6,864 nt of DNA from Sphingobacteriaceae bacterium (GCA_947478315.1 CANJWF010000066.1:1-6864), one strand, 5' to 3'. Numbered from the stretch's first letter, positions 1-6,615 are shown. Numbers and translations: made by a program. The notes: a model not told the origin generated them from the letters alone.

Positions 1-4
1 ACAT
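1..4 (-). CDS. Possible first codon of a gene downstream of ileS (cut by window edge)
   Basis: On the minus strand, a good Shine-Dalgarno (AAGGAG, plus-strand bases 16-21) lies 11 nt before an ATG at bases 4-2, only 26 nt past the ileS stop. This looks like the start of a co-transcribed gene lying almost wholly outside the window. In many Bacteroidota a DksA/TraR-type zinc-finger gene and lspA follow ileS (recalled from family context), but one codon cannot show what this is. Confidence 0.3.
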
Positions 5-15
5 TCTTTATTATT

Positions 16-21
16 CTCCTT
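16..21 (-). promoter_or_regulatory. Putative ribosome binding site of the gene after ileS
   Basis: The minus strand reads AAGGAG, 11 nt upstream of an ATG at the window edge. Strong Shine-Dalgarno sequences are otherwise rare in this window, so its position directly after the ileS stop is suggestive. It is the main support for a downstream gene. Confidence 0.3.
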
Positions 22-30
22 TATAAAGCA

Positions 31-3000
31 CTATGATTTGGCTAAACTAATCAACAATTCAACTTCGTTGAGTACAATAGAATAATTTGAAACAACTCCG
101 TTATCAACCAATTCAAACCGATTGGCTAATACTTCGCCACAAATATAGTCGAAATTATTTTTTACAGATTCGGTAATCAAGGAATGGTTTTGTAATTGAA
201 CGCAAATTTTATCCGTTACATCAAATCCCATATCTTTTCGTAAATTTTGAACACGATTTACCAATTCTCGTGCAATACCTTCTTGCTGCAAAGATTCACT
301 AATGGTAACATCTAATGCTACTGTTAATTTGCCCATATTGGCAACCTGCCAGCCAGGCACATCCTCTGCGATAATTTCTACATCATCTACCGTAATGGAA
401 TAAGTACCCACCCTAACTACGCCCAATTGTTCTATCGTAGCAATATCTTGTTGACTAAATGCTTGAATAGATGCTGCCACCGTTTTCATATCTTTTCCCA
501 CTTTTGCCCCCAAGGCTTTAAAATTTGGCTTTATTTTTTTCACCAAAATACCTGATGTATCTTTAATATATTCGATATGCTTAATATTTGTTTCAGCTAA
601 TATTAACTCTTTAACCGCCTCCACTTGCATTTCAAAATTTTCATCTAAAACCGGTAACAAAACCTTACTCAAAGGTTGGCGAACATTAATACCGACCTTT
701 TTTCGTAAGGATAAAATCATAGACGATATATGTTGCGCCAAAGCCATCCGTTGCTCCAATGCCACATCGACCAACTCGGGGCGATAGGTCGGAAAATCTG
801 CTAAATGAACCGATGTAAGCTGTTCTTTAGCACTTACCGCATTCAAATCTGCAAACAGCCGGTCACTAAAAAATGGTGCAATGGGCGACATCAATTTTGA
901 AATAGTTAACAAACAGGTATACAAGGTTTGATAGGCCGATATTTTATCTTCCGTGTAGTCGCCTTTCCAAAAACGTCGACGACTCAAGCGAACATACCAA
1001 TTGCTAAAGTGCTCATCAACAAAATTTTGAATCGCTCGTGCGGCTTTCGTGGGTTCAAATTCCTCATAATAGCCGTCCACTTCCTCTACCAAACTATGTA
1101 AAAGGGAAATTATCCAACGGTCAATTTCAGGACGTTGCCTAGGAGCTATTTCAGGTTCTTCGTAGCTAAATTTGTCGATATTGGCATACAACGCAAAAAA
1201 TGCGTACGTGTTATAAAGTGTACCAAAAAATTTTCGTTGCACCTCTTGTAGCCCCTCTTCGTTAAACTTTAAATTGTCCCAAGGAGAAGCATTACTAATC
1301 ATATACCAACGGGTAGCATCTGCCCCATATTTGGCAATGGTTTCAAATGGGTCGACGGCATTTCCTAAACGTTTCGACATTTTATTGCCGTTTTTATCTA
1401 ACACCAATCCGTTGGATACCACATTTTTAAAAGCAATACCGATATTGCCGCGTTCTTGGTTAACGACTTTTACCTCATCACTACATTCGTTCAACATAAC
1501 GGCTATAGCGTGTAGCGTAAAAAACCAACCCCTTGTTTGATCAACCCCTTCGGCAATAAAATCTGCTGGATATGCTTGTTCAAATTCAACTTTGTTTTCA
1601 AACGGATAATGCCACTGCGCATAAGGCATGGCTCCACTATCAAACCAAACATCTATCAAATCGGGTTCGCGTGTATAAACATTATAAGTATTTTGATTTT
1701 GATTTTGCCATATTATCACAACGTTATCAATGAACGGACGATGTAAATCCTCCAATTTTGACGCATCAACTTCACTTGTGGTACTTTCGATAATATTTTC
1801 TAAAAAATCTTTTCTTTGACTGTGTGTGTTTGTGGGTTTATATATTCTTATCTCGTTATATCCTATGGTTTTTATCAAATCCCTAAAATGCGTTGGGTTT
1901 ACTAATCCATTCTCAGCATCATGAACAATATTATTAAGTCTGTCTGTTATGTTCTCATCATTCCAAATTCTGCACTTTTGTTTTATATCTTCTTGACATT
2001 GTTCATTAAGTATAAATTCTTGAAATTTATGCTCATCAAAATAACGCGAGCGGACTTTTACGTTCAATTTCGCAATATCTAAGGGTTGATGGGCTTTTCC
2101 ATATTTAATCGTCCGGTCATCTCCCCCCGTCATGCCCGTCGCATAATACGTTGCTTTGTCTGGGTTAACAATCTCGCTTATTGAACCTAAACAAAAATCT
2201 AAAGGCTGGAGATTGGGGTAAATATGCCAGCTATTGGTTCTCCATATCGGCAATGGAGTTCCCCAATAACGAGAACGCGACAAATTCCAGTCGACCAAAT
2301 TTTCTAACCAATTCCCAAAACGTCCCGTTCCCGTAGCTTCGGGTTTCCAGTTGATGGTTTTATTGGCAGCAATGAGTTGTTCTTTAACCGCGGTCGTTTT
2401 AATAAACCAAGAGTCCAAGGGGTAGTACAACACTGGCTTATCGGTACGCCAACAATGCGGATAACTATGTTCATACTTCTCTACCTTAAAGGCTTTATTG
2501 TCTTCCTTTAATTTAATGGCAATACGCACATCGGTAGGTTTAAAATCAGGCGATTGCCGCTCGGCATCGCTGTAATATTCCTCTTTAACATAGCATCCCG
2601 CAAAATCGCTTACTTCGGCAACAAATTTACCCTGTTTATCCACCAAAGGCGACACTATCGGTAGTCCATTTTCAATCACTTCAACAACAATTGCGGGAAC
2701 ATTGTGCTCTTTACACACCCTAAAATCGTCCGAACCAAAATGAGGAGCCAAATGCACAATACCCGTTCCATCTTCTGTAGTTACAAAATCAGCAAGTAAT
2801 ACTTTAAATGCCTTATCGGAAGCACCTTGCGGCTGCACATAAGGTAACAACTGCTCGTAACACAAACCTGCTAAGTCGGTCCCCGCAAACTCCCCTTCTA
2901 CTTGCCAAGGAATCAATTTGTCGCCAGCTTCATAGTCTCCTAAAGGAATAGATGCCGCCTCTGCTTTAAAATGTTTTGCAATCAAATCGCTCGCCAAAAT

Positions 3001-3843
3001 CACACTCACCGCCCGATGCGTGTATGGGTTATAGGTTTTAACCTTCACATAACGAATATTTTTACCTACCGCCAAAGCCGAATTAGAAGGCAAGGTCCAA
3101 GGCGTAGTCGTCCAAGCCAACAAACACACCTCTTCGTTAACATCTCCAAATAAACGGGCTAAAAGAGGGTGTTTTTGTGTTCTATCAATTCTAAACTGTG
3201 CAACCACCGAAGTATCTTTTACCATTCGGTAACAACCAGGCTGGTTCAATTCGTGCGAACTTAAGCCCGTGCCCGCAGCCGGCGAATAAGGTTGCACGGT
3301 ATAGCCTTTGTATAAAAAACCCTTTTCATAAAATTTTTTCAATATCCACCACAACGATTCGATATAATTGTTTTCATAGGTAATATAAGGGTTTTCTAAA
3401 TCCACCCAATAACCCATTTTTTCGGTCAATCTGTTCCACTCATCTGTATAACGCATTACTTCTGCCTTACACGCTGCATTATATTCTTCGACACTAATTT
3501 TTTTACCAATATCCTCTTTCGTAATACCCAGTTTTTTCTCTACTGCCAACTCAATCGGCAAACCATGCGTATCCCAACCCCCTTTTCGTTGTACCCGATA
3601 GCCTTTAAGCGTTTTATAACGACAAAAAATATCCTTAATGCTTCGTGCCATCACATGGTGTATACCTGGCATACCATTCGCCGATGGCGGACCTTCGTAA
3701 AAAGTGTAAGGTTTACTATCTGGACGATTTTGAATGCTCTGTTCAAAAATTTTCAACCGCTTCCACTCATCCAGTATTTCCGATTCTATAACAGGCAGAT
3801 TTAAATTTTTATATTCTCGGTACATTTTCAGGTTTTTATCCAT
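31..3843 (-). CDS. ileS: Isoleucine-tRNA ligase, type 2 (IleS2), with enlarged linker insertion
   Basis: Cytoplasmic enzyme that charges tRNA-Ile with isoleucine using ATP and hydrolyses mischarged Val-tRNA-Ile. Visible blocks in order: class I HIGH signature as GIHH (residues 60-63) within PSANGMPGIHH; editing (CP1) domain with WTTTPWTLPSN (244-254) and GTGIVHLAPHFGSDDF (359-374); YPHCWRTDKP (461-470); SRSRYWGTPLPIWR (522-535); DVWFDSGAMPYA (731-742); KMSKR (821-825), the KMSKS loop; an alpha-helical anticodon-binding region from about 900; and the IleS2-type C-terminal domain with GIARELVNRVQNLRK (1189-1203). At 1270 residues it is about 100 longer than the 1130-1150 I recall for Bacteroidota relatives. 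Most of the excess is an unrecognised segment at about 561-697. ATG start with Shine-Dalgarno AAGGAC 7 nt upstream. All catalytic blocks are in one frame, so the gene appears functional. Its promoter lies in the divergent gap near 3881-3917. Confidence 0.97.
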   Translation of the reverse strand: MDKNLKMYREYKNLNLPVIESEILDEWKRLKIFEQSIQNRPDSKPYTFYEGPPSANGMPGIHHVMARSIKDIFCRYKTLKGYRVQRKGGWDTHGLPIELAVEKKLGITKEDIGKKISVEEYNAACKAEVMRYTDEWNRLTEKMGYWVDLENPYITYENNYIESLWWILKKFYEKGFLYKGYTVQPYSPAAGTGLSSHELNQPGCYRMVKDTSVVAQFRIDRTQKHPLLARLFGDVNEEVCLLAWTTTPWTLPSNSALAVGKNIRYVKVKTYNPYTHRAVSVILASDLIAKHFKAEAASIPLGDYEAGDKLIPWQVEGEFAGTDLAGLCYEQLLPYVQPQGASDKAFKVLLADFVTTEDGTGIVHLAPHFGSDDFRVCKEHNVPAIVVEVIENGLPIVSPLVDKQGKFVAEVSDFAGCYVKEEYYSDAERQSPDFKPTDVRIAIKLKEDNKAFKVEKYEHSYPHCWRTDKPVLYYPLDSWFIKTTAVKEQLIAANKTINWKPEATGTGRFGNWLENLVDWNLSRSRYWGTPLPIWRTNSWHIYPNLQPLDFCLGSISEIVNPDKATYYATGMTGGDDRTIKYGKAHQPLDIAKLNVKVRSRYFDEHKFQEFILNEQCQEDIKQKCRIWNDENITDRLNNIVHDAENGLVNPTHFRDLIKTIGYNEIRIYKPTNTHSQRKDFLENIIESTTSEVDASKLEDLHRPFIDNVVIIWQNQNQNTYNVYTREPDLIDVWFDSGAMPYAQWHYPFENKVEFEQAYPADFIAEGVDQTRGWFFTLHAIAVMLNECSDEVKVVNQERGNIGIAFKNVVSNGLVLDKNGNKMSKRLGNAVDPFETIAKYGADATRWYMISNASPWDNLKFNEEGLQEVQRKFFGTLYNTYAFFALYANIDKFSYEEPEIAPRQRPEIDRWIISLLHSLVEEVDGYYEEFEPTKAARAIQNFVDEHFSNWYVRLSRRRFWKGDYTEDKISAYQTLYTCLLTISKLMSPIAPFFSDRLFADLNAVSAKEQLTSVHLADFPTYRPELVDVALEQRMALAQHISSMILSLRKKVGINVRQPLSKVLLPVLDENFEMQVEAVKELILAETNIKHIEYIKDTSGILVKKIKPNFKALGAKVGKDMKTVAASIQAFSQQDIATIEQLGVVRVGTYSITVDDVEIIAEDVPGWQVANMGKLTVALDVTISESLQQEGIARELVNRVQNLRKDMGFDVTDKICVQLQNHSLITESVKNNFDYICGEVLANRFELVDNGVVSNYSIVLNEVELLISLAKS
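1691..1707. repeat. Short tandem hexamer repeat (TTTTGA) inside ileS
   Basis: The plus strand carries two full TTTTGA units followed by TTTTG. On the coding strand this gives an alternating Gln-Asn run (residues 713-718) just before TREPDLIDVWFDSG. It lies in a variable part of the linker and probably arose by replication slippage. Because the unit is six bases, changes in copy number keep the reading frame. Confidence 0.7.
1753..2163 (-). other. In-frame extra segment within ileS (about residues 561-697)
   Basis: This stretch encodes the linker between catalytic blocks RYWGTPLP and DVWFDSG, the CP2-type connective region. I recall about 40-50 residues here in Bacteroidota IleRS, ending in a conserved DLHRP; here DLHRP stands at residues 699-703, after some 140 residues. 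The segment resembles no domain I know. By hand count, bases 1801-2040 (about residues 602-681) have 69 G+C in 240 (29%), against 79 in 180 (44%) for the adjacent bases 2041-2220. The core is rich in Asn, Ile, Lys, Asp and Glu, looks mostly helical, and has no stop or frameshift. The limits are approximate because no alignment was run. Confidence 0.6.
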
Positions 3844-3850
3844 ATTTTTA

Positions 3851-3856
3851 GTCCTT
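3851..3856 (-). promoter_or_regulatory. Ribosome binding site of ileS
   Basis: The minus strand reads AAGGAC, leaving 7 nt before the ileS ATG at 3843-3841. It supports this start codon. Other genes here, such as recX and the secreted protein, show no comparable site, which is common in Bacteroidota. Confidence 0.6.
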
Positions 3857-3880
3857 ATGTTCCCTTTTTAAAAAAGGACA

Positions 3881-3917
3881 CAAATTTACAAATGTATTAC
3901 GAGTTATAAGTGTTCAA
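3881..3917 (-). promoter_or_regulatory. Predicted Bacteroidota-type promoter of ileS
   Basis: Read on the minus strand, a TTG (plus 3915-3917) is followed after 18 nt by TACATTTG (3889-3896), a full match to the Bacteroidota -7 consensus TAnnTTTG. A second match, TAAATTTG (3881-3888), abuts it downstream, but I see no -33 element at the right distance for that one. Transcription would start near 3875-3882, giving a leader of about 35 nt. That is too short for a T-box or other large leader regulator. Confidence 0.6.
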
Positions 3918-3943
3918 GTTTCATTTAATCTATTCGCAAGTTT

Positions 3944-4522
3944 ATGAAAGTATTAATCAACGTGTTTTTATTGCTCTCTCTCCTCACCATGAAAGTTGTT
4001 GCCCAGGACACCGGCACCCCCTCTGTCTTTAAAACCGATATTGCAACCTACTTAACGGCAATGAACCAAGAACAATGGGACACCGTCATTGACATGATGT
4101 ATCCAAAATTTTTTACCCTAGGCTCAAAAGAACAACTACGACAATCCTTCGCGCAAGTCACAGAAATGGGCATGAAAGTAACCACACAATTAAATGCCGT
4201 TGAAAAAATTTCACCCGTTGTACTCACTAGCAATGAGCAGTTTCATAAAATTGATTACAGAGCAACTGTAAAAGTAAAAATGAGCGGTATCATGCTCGAA
4301 AACAAAGAGCAAATGAAAAAACAATTACAAAGTATTTATGGAGCCAAACAAGTAAAGTACAATGCCCCTAAACATGAATTTATAATTGCAAACGCCAAAA
4401 AATCTATGTTGGCCATTGCCCCTACCTACAGTAACATTTGGAAATATTTAGACTTAAATGCCCAACAAGAACAAGTATTACTTCGTATCATTTCCAAAGA
4501 AGTGCTGCTTCAACTTCATTAA
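3944..4522 (+). CDS. Predicted secreted or periplasmic protein of unknown function
   Basis: This 192-residue product begins with a clear signal peptide: Lys2, then a hydrophobic core at about residues 4-14, and a likely signal peptidase I site after VVA (residue 20) leaving Gln at the new N-terminus, a common Bacteroidota pattern. No lipobox cysteine is seen, so it is probably soluble in the periplasm or exported. The mature part of about 170 residues is mixed alpha/beta, opening with a helix (around TYLTAMNQEQWDTVIDMMYP). This pattern of helix, Trp and Tyr-Pro resembles small NTF2-like (SnoaL-like) proteins, but that is a weak guess from appearance. No catalytic motif is evident. It is divergent from ileS, separated by 100 bp, and has no obvious Shine-Dalgarno or TAnnTTTG promoter of its own. 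The start is fixed by the signal peptide. Confidence 0.8.
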   Translation: MKVLINVFLLLSLLTMKVVAQDTGTPSVFKTDIATYLTAMNQEQWDTVIDMMYPKFFTLGSKEQLRQSFAQVTEMGMKVTTQLNAVEKISPVVLTSNEQFHKIDYRATVKVKMSGIMLENKEQMKKQLQSIYGAKQVKYNAPKHEFIIANAKKSMLAIAPTYSNIWKYLDLNAQQEQVLLRIISKEVLLQLH

Positions 4523-4618
4523 GGAACAGTTTAATTTTTTGACAAAAACAACTATTTTAATGCCCACCCTAATTAAAACTTAAACAATCTTTAATTAAAA
4601 TAATTGAACTAAATTTTA

Positions 4619-4637
4619 AACTTAGCATTACTAAGTT
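4619..4637 (+). repeat. Perfect 7-bp inverted repeat upstream of recX
   Basis: AACTTAG, a 5-nt loop (CATTA), then CTAAGTT form a perfect hairpin or palindrome 17 nt before the recX ATG. It is followed by ACTTTTCT, a poor U-tract. It could be a weak terminator for the upstream gene, an operator, or a hairpin in the recX leader. The 132-bp gap around it (4523-4654) is otherwise very AT-rich. A TTGACA occurs at 4539-4544, but I find no well-placed TAnnTTTG partner. Confidence 0.4.
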
Positions 4638-4654
4638 ACTTTTCTATCCTCGTC

Positions 4655-5107
4655 ATGAATCACTCACAAACCGTCCTACTCGCCAAAGCCGAACATTATT
4701 GTGCTTATCAAGAAAGATCGCATTTCGAAGTTCGCATGCACCTCCTTGAGTGGGGAGCAAAAGGAGATGTATTAGAAGAAATTTTATCTCTCTTAATCCA
4801 ACATAATTTTTTAAATGAAGAAAGATTTGCCACCACTTACACTCGAGGAAAATTTAATTTAAAAGGCTGGGGTAAACTTAAAATTAAACAACGATTAAAA
4901 CTTAAACAGATTCCATCTTCAATAATTGAAAAAGCACTAAATAGCATTCCTACAGACGAATATGAAGAAAAACTACGAAATATATTGAATCAAAAAAAAC
5001 AAACAATTACCGAATCAAACGCTTTCAAAAACCAACACAAACTCACTCAATTTGCATTAAGCAGAGGCTTCGAAAGCTCACTCATCTACCAACTGTTAAG
5101 AGAATAA
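4655..5107 (+). CDS. recX: Regulatory protein RecX
   Basis: RecX binds RecA and modulates (usually inhibits) filament growth and recombinase activity in the cytoplasm. The 150-residue length and all-helical, repeated three-helix architecture fit the family. Recognisable stretches are the first repeat with CAYQERSHFEVRMHLLEWG (residues 16-34), the signature FLNEERFATTYTRGKF (52-67), the basic KGWGKLKIKQRLKLKQI (70-86) and the C-terminal repeat ending RGFESSLIYQLLRE (137-150). These match the Bacteroidota form of RecX that I recall. recA is not adjacent, unlike in many Proteobacteria. The gene has no clear Shine-Dalgarno, and a small palindrome lies just upstream. The tRNA promoter begins 22 bp after its stop. 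Confidence 0.88.
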   Translation: MNHSQTVLLAKAEHYCAYQERSHFEVRMHLLEWGAKGDVLEEILSLLIQHNFLNEERFATTYTRGKFNLKGWGKLKIKQRLKLKQIPSSIIEKALNSIPTDEYEEKLRNILNQKKQTITESNAFKNQHKLTQFALSRGFESSLIYQLLRE

Positions 5108-5129
5108 TTTTGACGAAAAAAGAAAAAAA

Positions 5130-5160
5130 TTTGCAGCCTATTTAAATCTATCTATATTTG
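5130..5160 (+). promoter_or_regulatory. Bacteroidota-type promoter of the tRNA cluster
   Basis: A -33 element TTTG (5130-5133), a 19-nt spacer and a -7 element TATATTTG (5153-5160) match the Bacteroidota primary-sigma consensus TTTG-N19-TAnnTTTG. Initiation would be expected around 5165-5168, a few bases before the first mature tRNA base at 5172. This is the best promoter in the window, as expected for stable RNA genes. Confidence 0.8.
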
Positions 5161-5171
5161 TGCCGTCAAAA

Positions 5172-5244
<73 letters not shown>

Positions 5245-5266
5245 CTTTTTTATTTTCATAAACCAC

Positions 5267-5311
5267 AATCCTAACCGTTGGATTTTGCTGCTTGTCGTTC
5301 GTTACAGAACG
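5267..5311 (+). repeat. Two small inverted repeats in the spacer between the glycine tRNA genes
   Basis: The 93-nt spacer (5245-5337) holds AATCC (5267-5271) facing GGATT (5280-5284) across 8 nt, and CGTTC (5296-5300) facing GAACG (5307-5311) across 6 nt. If the cluster is one transcript, these hairpins could mark RNA processing sites. Short stems like these also arise by chance. No second TTTG/TAnnTTTG promoter is present in the spacer. Confidence 0.3.
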
Positions 5312-5337
5312 CATTACATAGCTTTTCAAACACAAAA

Positions 5338-5410
5338 GCGAAAGTAGCTCAGTTGGTAGAGCACAACCTTCCCAAGGTTGGGGTCGCGAGTTCGAATCTC
5401 GTCTTTCGCT
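5338..5410 (+). tRNA. tRNA-Gly (anticodon CCC)
   Basis: A full 73-nt cloverleaf, identical to the upstream tRNA-Gly except at three bases. The anticodon loop is TTCCCAA with anticodon CCC at 5371-5373, reading GGG. The second anticodon-stem pair is A-T where the first gene has G-C (stem CAACC/GGTTG). All stems pair, discriminator T is kept and CCA is not encoded, so it looks functional. Confidence 0.96.
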
Positions 5411-5447
5411 CTACAAACAAAACATAGCTTATTTAAACTATAAATAG

Positions 5448-5533
5448 GCCGAGATGGTGGAACTGGTAGACACGCAGGACTTAAAATCCTGTGACCCTAA
5501 AAGGTCGTGCGGGTTCGATTCCCGCTCTCGGTA
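5448..5533 (+). tRNA. tRNA-Leu (anticodon UAA)
   Basis: An 86-nt type II tRNA. Acceptor GCCGAGA pairs with TCTCGGT (terminal G-T wobble), with discriminator A. Anticodon stem CAGGA/TCCTG encloses loop CTTAAAA, anticodon TAA at 5482-5484, reading UUA and by wobble UUG. A long variable arm forms GACC/GGTC. The T stem is GCGGG/CCCGC. CCA is not encoded. It is last in the cluster, 37 nt after tRNA-Gly(CCC), and a hairpin terminator begins two bases beyond it. Confidence 0.96.
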
Positions 5534-5534
5534 C

Positions 5535-5570
5535 AAGAAAGGCTGATATCACTCAGCCTTTCTTAATTTT
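5535..5570 (+). terminator. Rho-independent terminator of the tRNA cluster
   Basis: A perfect 12-bp inverted repeat (AAGAAAGGCTGA, 5535-5546; TCAGCCTTTCTT, 5553-5564) with a 6-nt loop is followed by AATTTT. The T-rich 3' arm plus this tail forms the U-tract. It begins right after tRNA-Leu. The arms are perfectly complementary, so it may also work for transcription from the other side. Confidence 0.85.
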
Positions 5571-5591
5571 AACCCATCAGCTTTCCATAAA

Positions 5592-6572
5592 TTGAAACGC
5601 AAAATACTCATTATCCGATTCAGTGCCATCGGCGACATTATCTATACCACACCAGTAGTTCGATGCCTAAAGCAACAATTACCCAATGTCGAAATTCACT
5701 ATTTAACAAAAAAACAATTTTCTCCTATTCTTGCATCAAACCCCTACATAGACAAGCTACATCTACTTTCAAATAACCTATCAGAAATCGTTGATACGCT
5801 AAAAAAAGAACAATTCGACTATGTTATCGATTTACACAACACCATACGCTCCTTATTAATAAAATATCTATTAGGAAAACCATCCAAAACCTTTAAAAAA
5901 TACAGATTGCAGAAGTGGCTTGCCCTCAAATTTAAAATCAATCTTATACCCAATCTACATTTAGTCGAGCGTTACTTGCAAACCGTTGATTTTTTAGGAA
6001 TTAAAAACGACCACAAACCTGTTGACTATTTCTTAGACACTCATTACAACCTAGAAAAACTACTTCCTCCCTATTTATGCCAACAACCATACATCGCATT
6101 CATCATAGGAGCTACACATTTTACTAAAAGAATGCCCCTAGAGAAAGTAATTCACATTATTCAACAATTAAACTGTCCAGTAGTCCTATTGGGGGGTAAC
6201 GATGTAGCAGAAAATGGAGAAAAAATAGCAGCAATTTGTGGACAAAAAACATTTAATGGCTGTGGCAAATGGAGTCTCAATGAGTCCGTATCCATTGTAA
6301 AACAAGCGTCCTCTGTTATCGGTTTCGACACAGGACTTACCCATATTGCAGAAGCCTTTAATAAACCTATCGTTTCCATTTGGGGCAGCACCGAACCCCA
6401 ACTTTTAGGAGTAGAGCCCTACCAATTATCCGAAAGTTATATAGCTGAAGTAAATTTACCCTGTCGACCTTGTTCTAAATTTGGACTCAATCATTGCCCC
6501 AAGCAACATTTCAATTGTATGTGGAAAATAGACGAACATCCTATCGTCGACTTTTTAAATAAAAATCGATAA
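5592..6572 (+). CDS. Glycosyltransferase family 9 protein (heptosyltransferase-like)
   Basis: Cytoplasmic or inner-membrane-associated GT-B enzyme of the family that includes the ADP-heptose:LPS heptosyltransferases, expected to add a sugar to lipopolysaccharide core or another surface glycan; the actual sugar cannot be read from sequence. The N-terminus KILIIRFSAIGDIIYTTPVV (residues 4-23) is the family hallmark. The C-terminal nucleotide-sugar domain shows GATHFTKRMP (173-182), PVVLLGGNDV (196-205) and the conserved FDTGLTHIAEAFNKP (245-259) then WGSTEP (264-269). The length of 326 is normal. The start is TTG at 5592: the frame is open back to 5547 but holds no ATG, and the next residues are the conserved first strand. 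Near the C-terminus four cysteines (291, 294, 302, 309) form C-X2-C-X7-C-X6-C, which I recall in Bacteroidota homologues. It starts 28 nt beyond the tRNA terminator stem. No clear promoter is seen. Confidence 0.9.
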   Translation: MKRKILIIRFSAIGDIIYTTPVVRCLKQQLPNVEIHYLTKKQFSPILASNPYIDKLHLLSNNLSEIVDTLKKEQFDYVIDLHNTIRSLLIKYLLGKPSKTFKKYRLQKWLALKFKINLIPNLHLVERYLQTVDFLGIKNDHKPVDYFLDTHYNLEKLLPPYLCQQPYIAFIIGATHFTKRMPLEKVIHIIQQLNCPVVLLGGNDVAENGEKIAAICGQKTFNGCGKWSLNESVSIVKQASSVIGFDTGLTHIAEAFNKPIVSIWGSTEPQLLGVEPYQLSESYIAEVNLPCRPCSKFGLNHCPKQHFNCMWKIDEHPIVDFLNKNR

Positions 6573-6615
6573 TTATACAGCTTAGCATACATATAATAAT
6601 TTCAAAACAGAATTT

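Noticed and set aside
1274..1746. Two plus-strand open frames (1274-1540 and 1537-1746) opposite ileS
   Set aside because: They lie antisense to conserved ileS coding sequence, have no recognisable domain, and their composition is the shadow of the real gene.
1753..2163. An intein or homing-endonuclease domain as explanation of the ileS insertion
   Set aside because: There is no Cys or Ser splice start with a terminal His-Asn pair at plausible boundaries, and no LAGLIDADG, HNH or GIY-YIG motif. At about 140 residues it is also at the lower size limit.
2971..3804. Three further plus-strand open frames (2971-3153, 3198-3383, 3565-3804) opposite ileS
   Set aside because: Each is antisense to well-conserved catalytic or editing-domain sequence, with no promoter, ribosome site or family resemblance.
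3844..3943. T-box or other riboswitch controlling ileS
   Set aside because: The predicted leader is only about 35 nt, and no T-box sequence or terminator/antiterminator pair is visible. The CCTTTTT/AAAAAGG repeat at 3863-3877 has a 1-nt loop and is just AT-rich sequence.
4048..4233. Minus-strand open frame of 61 codons inside the secreted-protein gene
   Set aside because: The plus-strand frame has a signal peptide and continuous protein-like sequence; the reverse frame has no independent support.
5448..5570. The 3' end of tRNA-Leu as an attachment site for an integrated element
   Set aside because: No integrase gene and no second copy of the tRNA 3' end occur in the window; the gene is followed by a normal terminator and housekeeping-type genes.
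6161..6401. Two overlapping minus-strand open frames inside the glycosyltransferase gene
   Set aside because: They are antisense to the conserved GT9 motifs and show no protein-like features of their own.
6581..6590. cttagcata seen both near 4621 (before recX) and near 6581 (before folD)
   Set aside because: The match is only nine bases, and the folD copy lacks the inverted partner, so chance in AT-rich DNA is the simplest reading.
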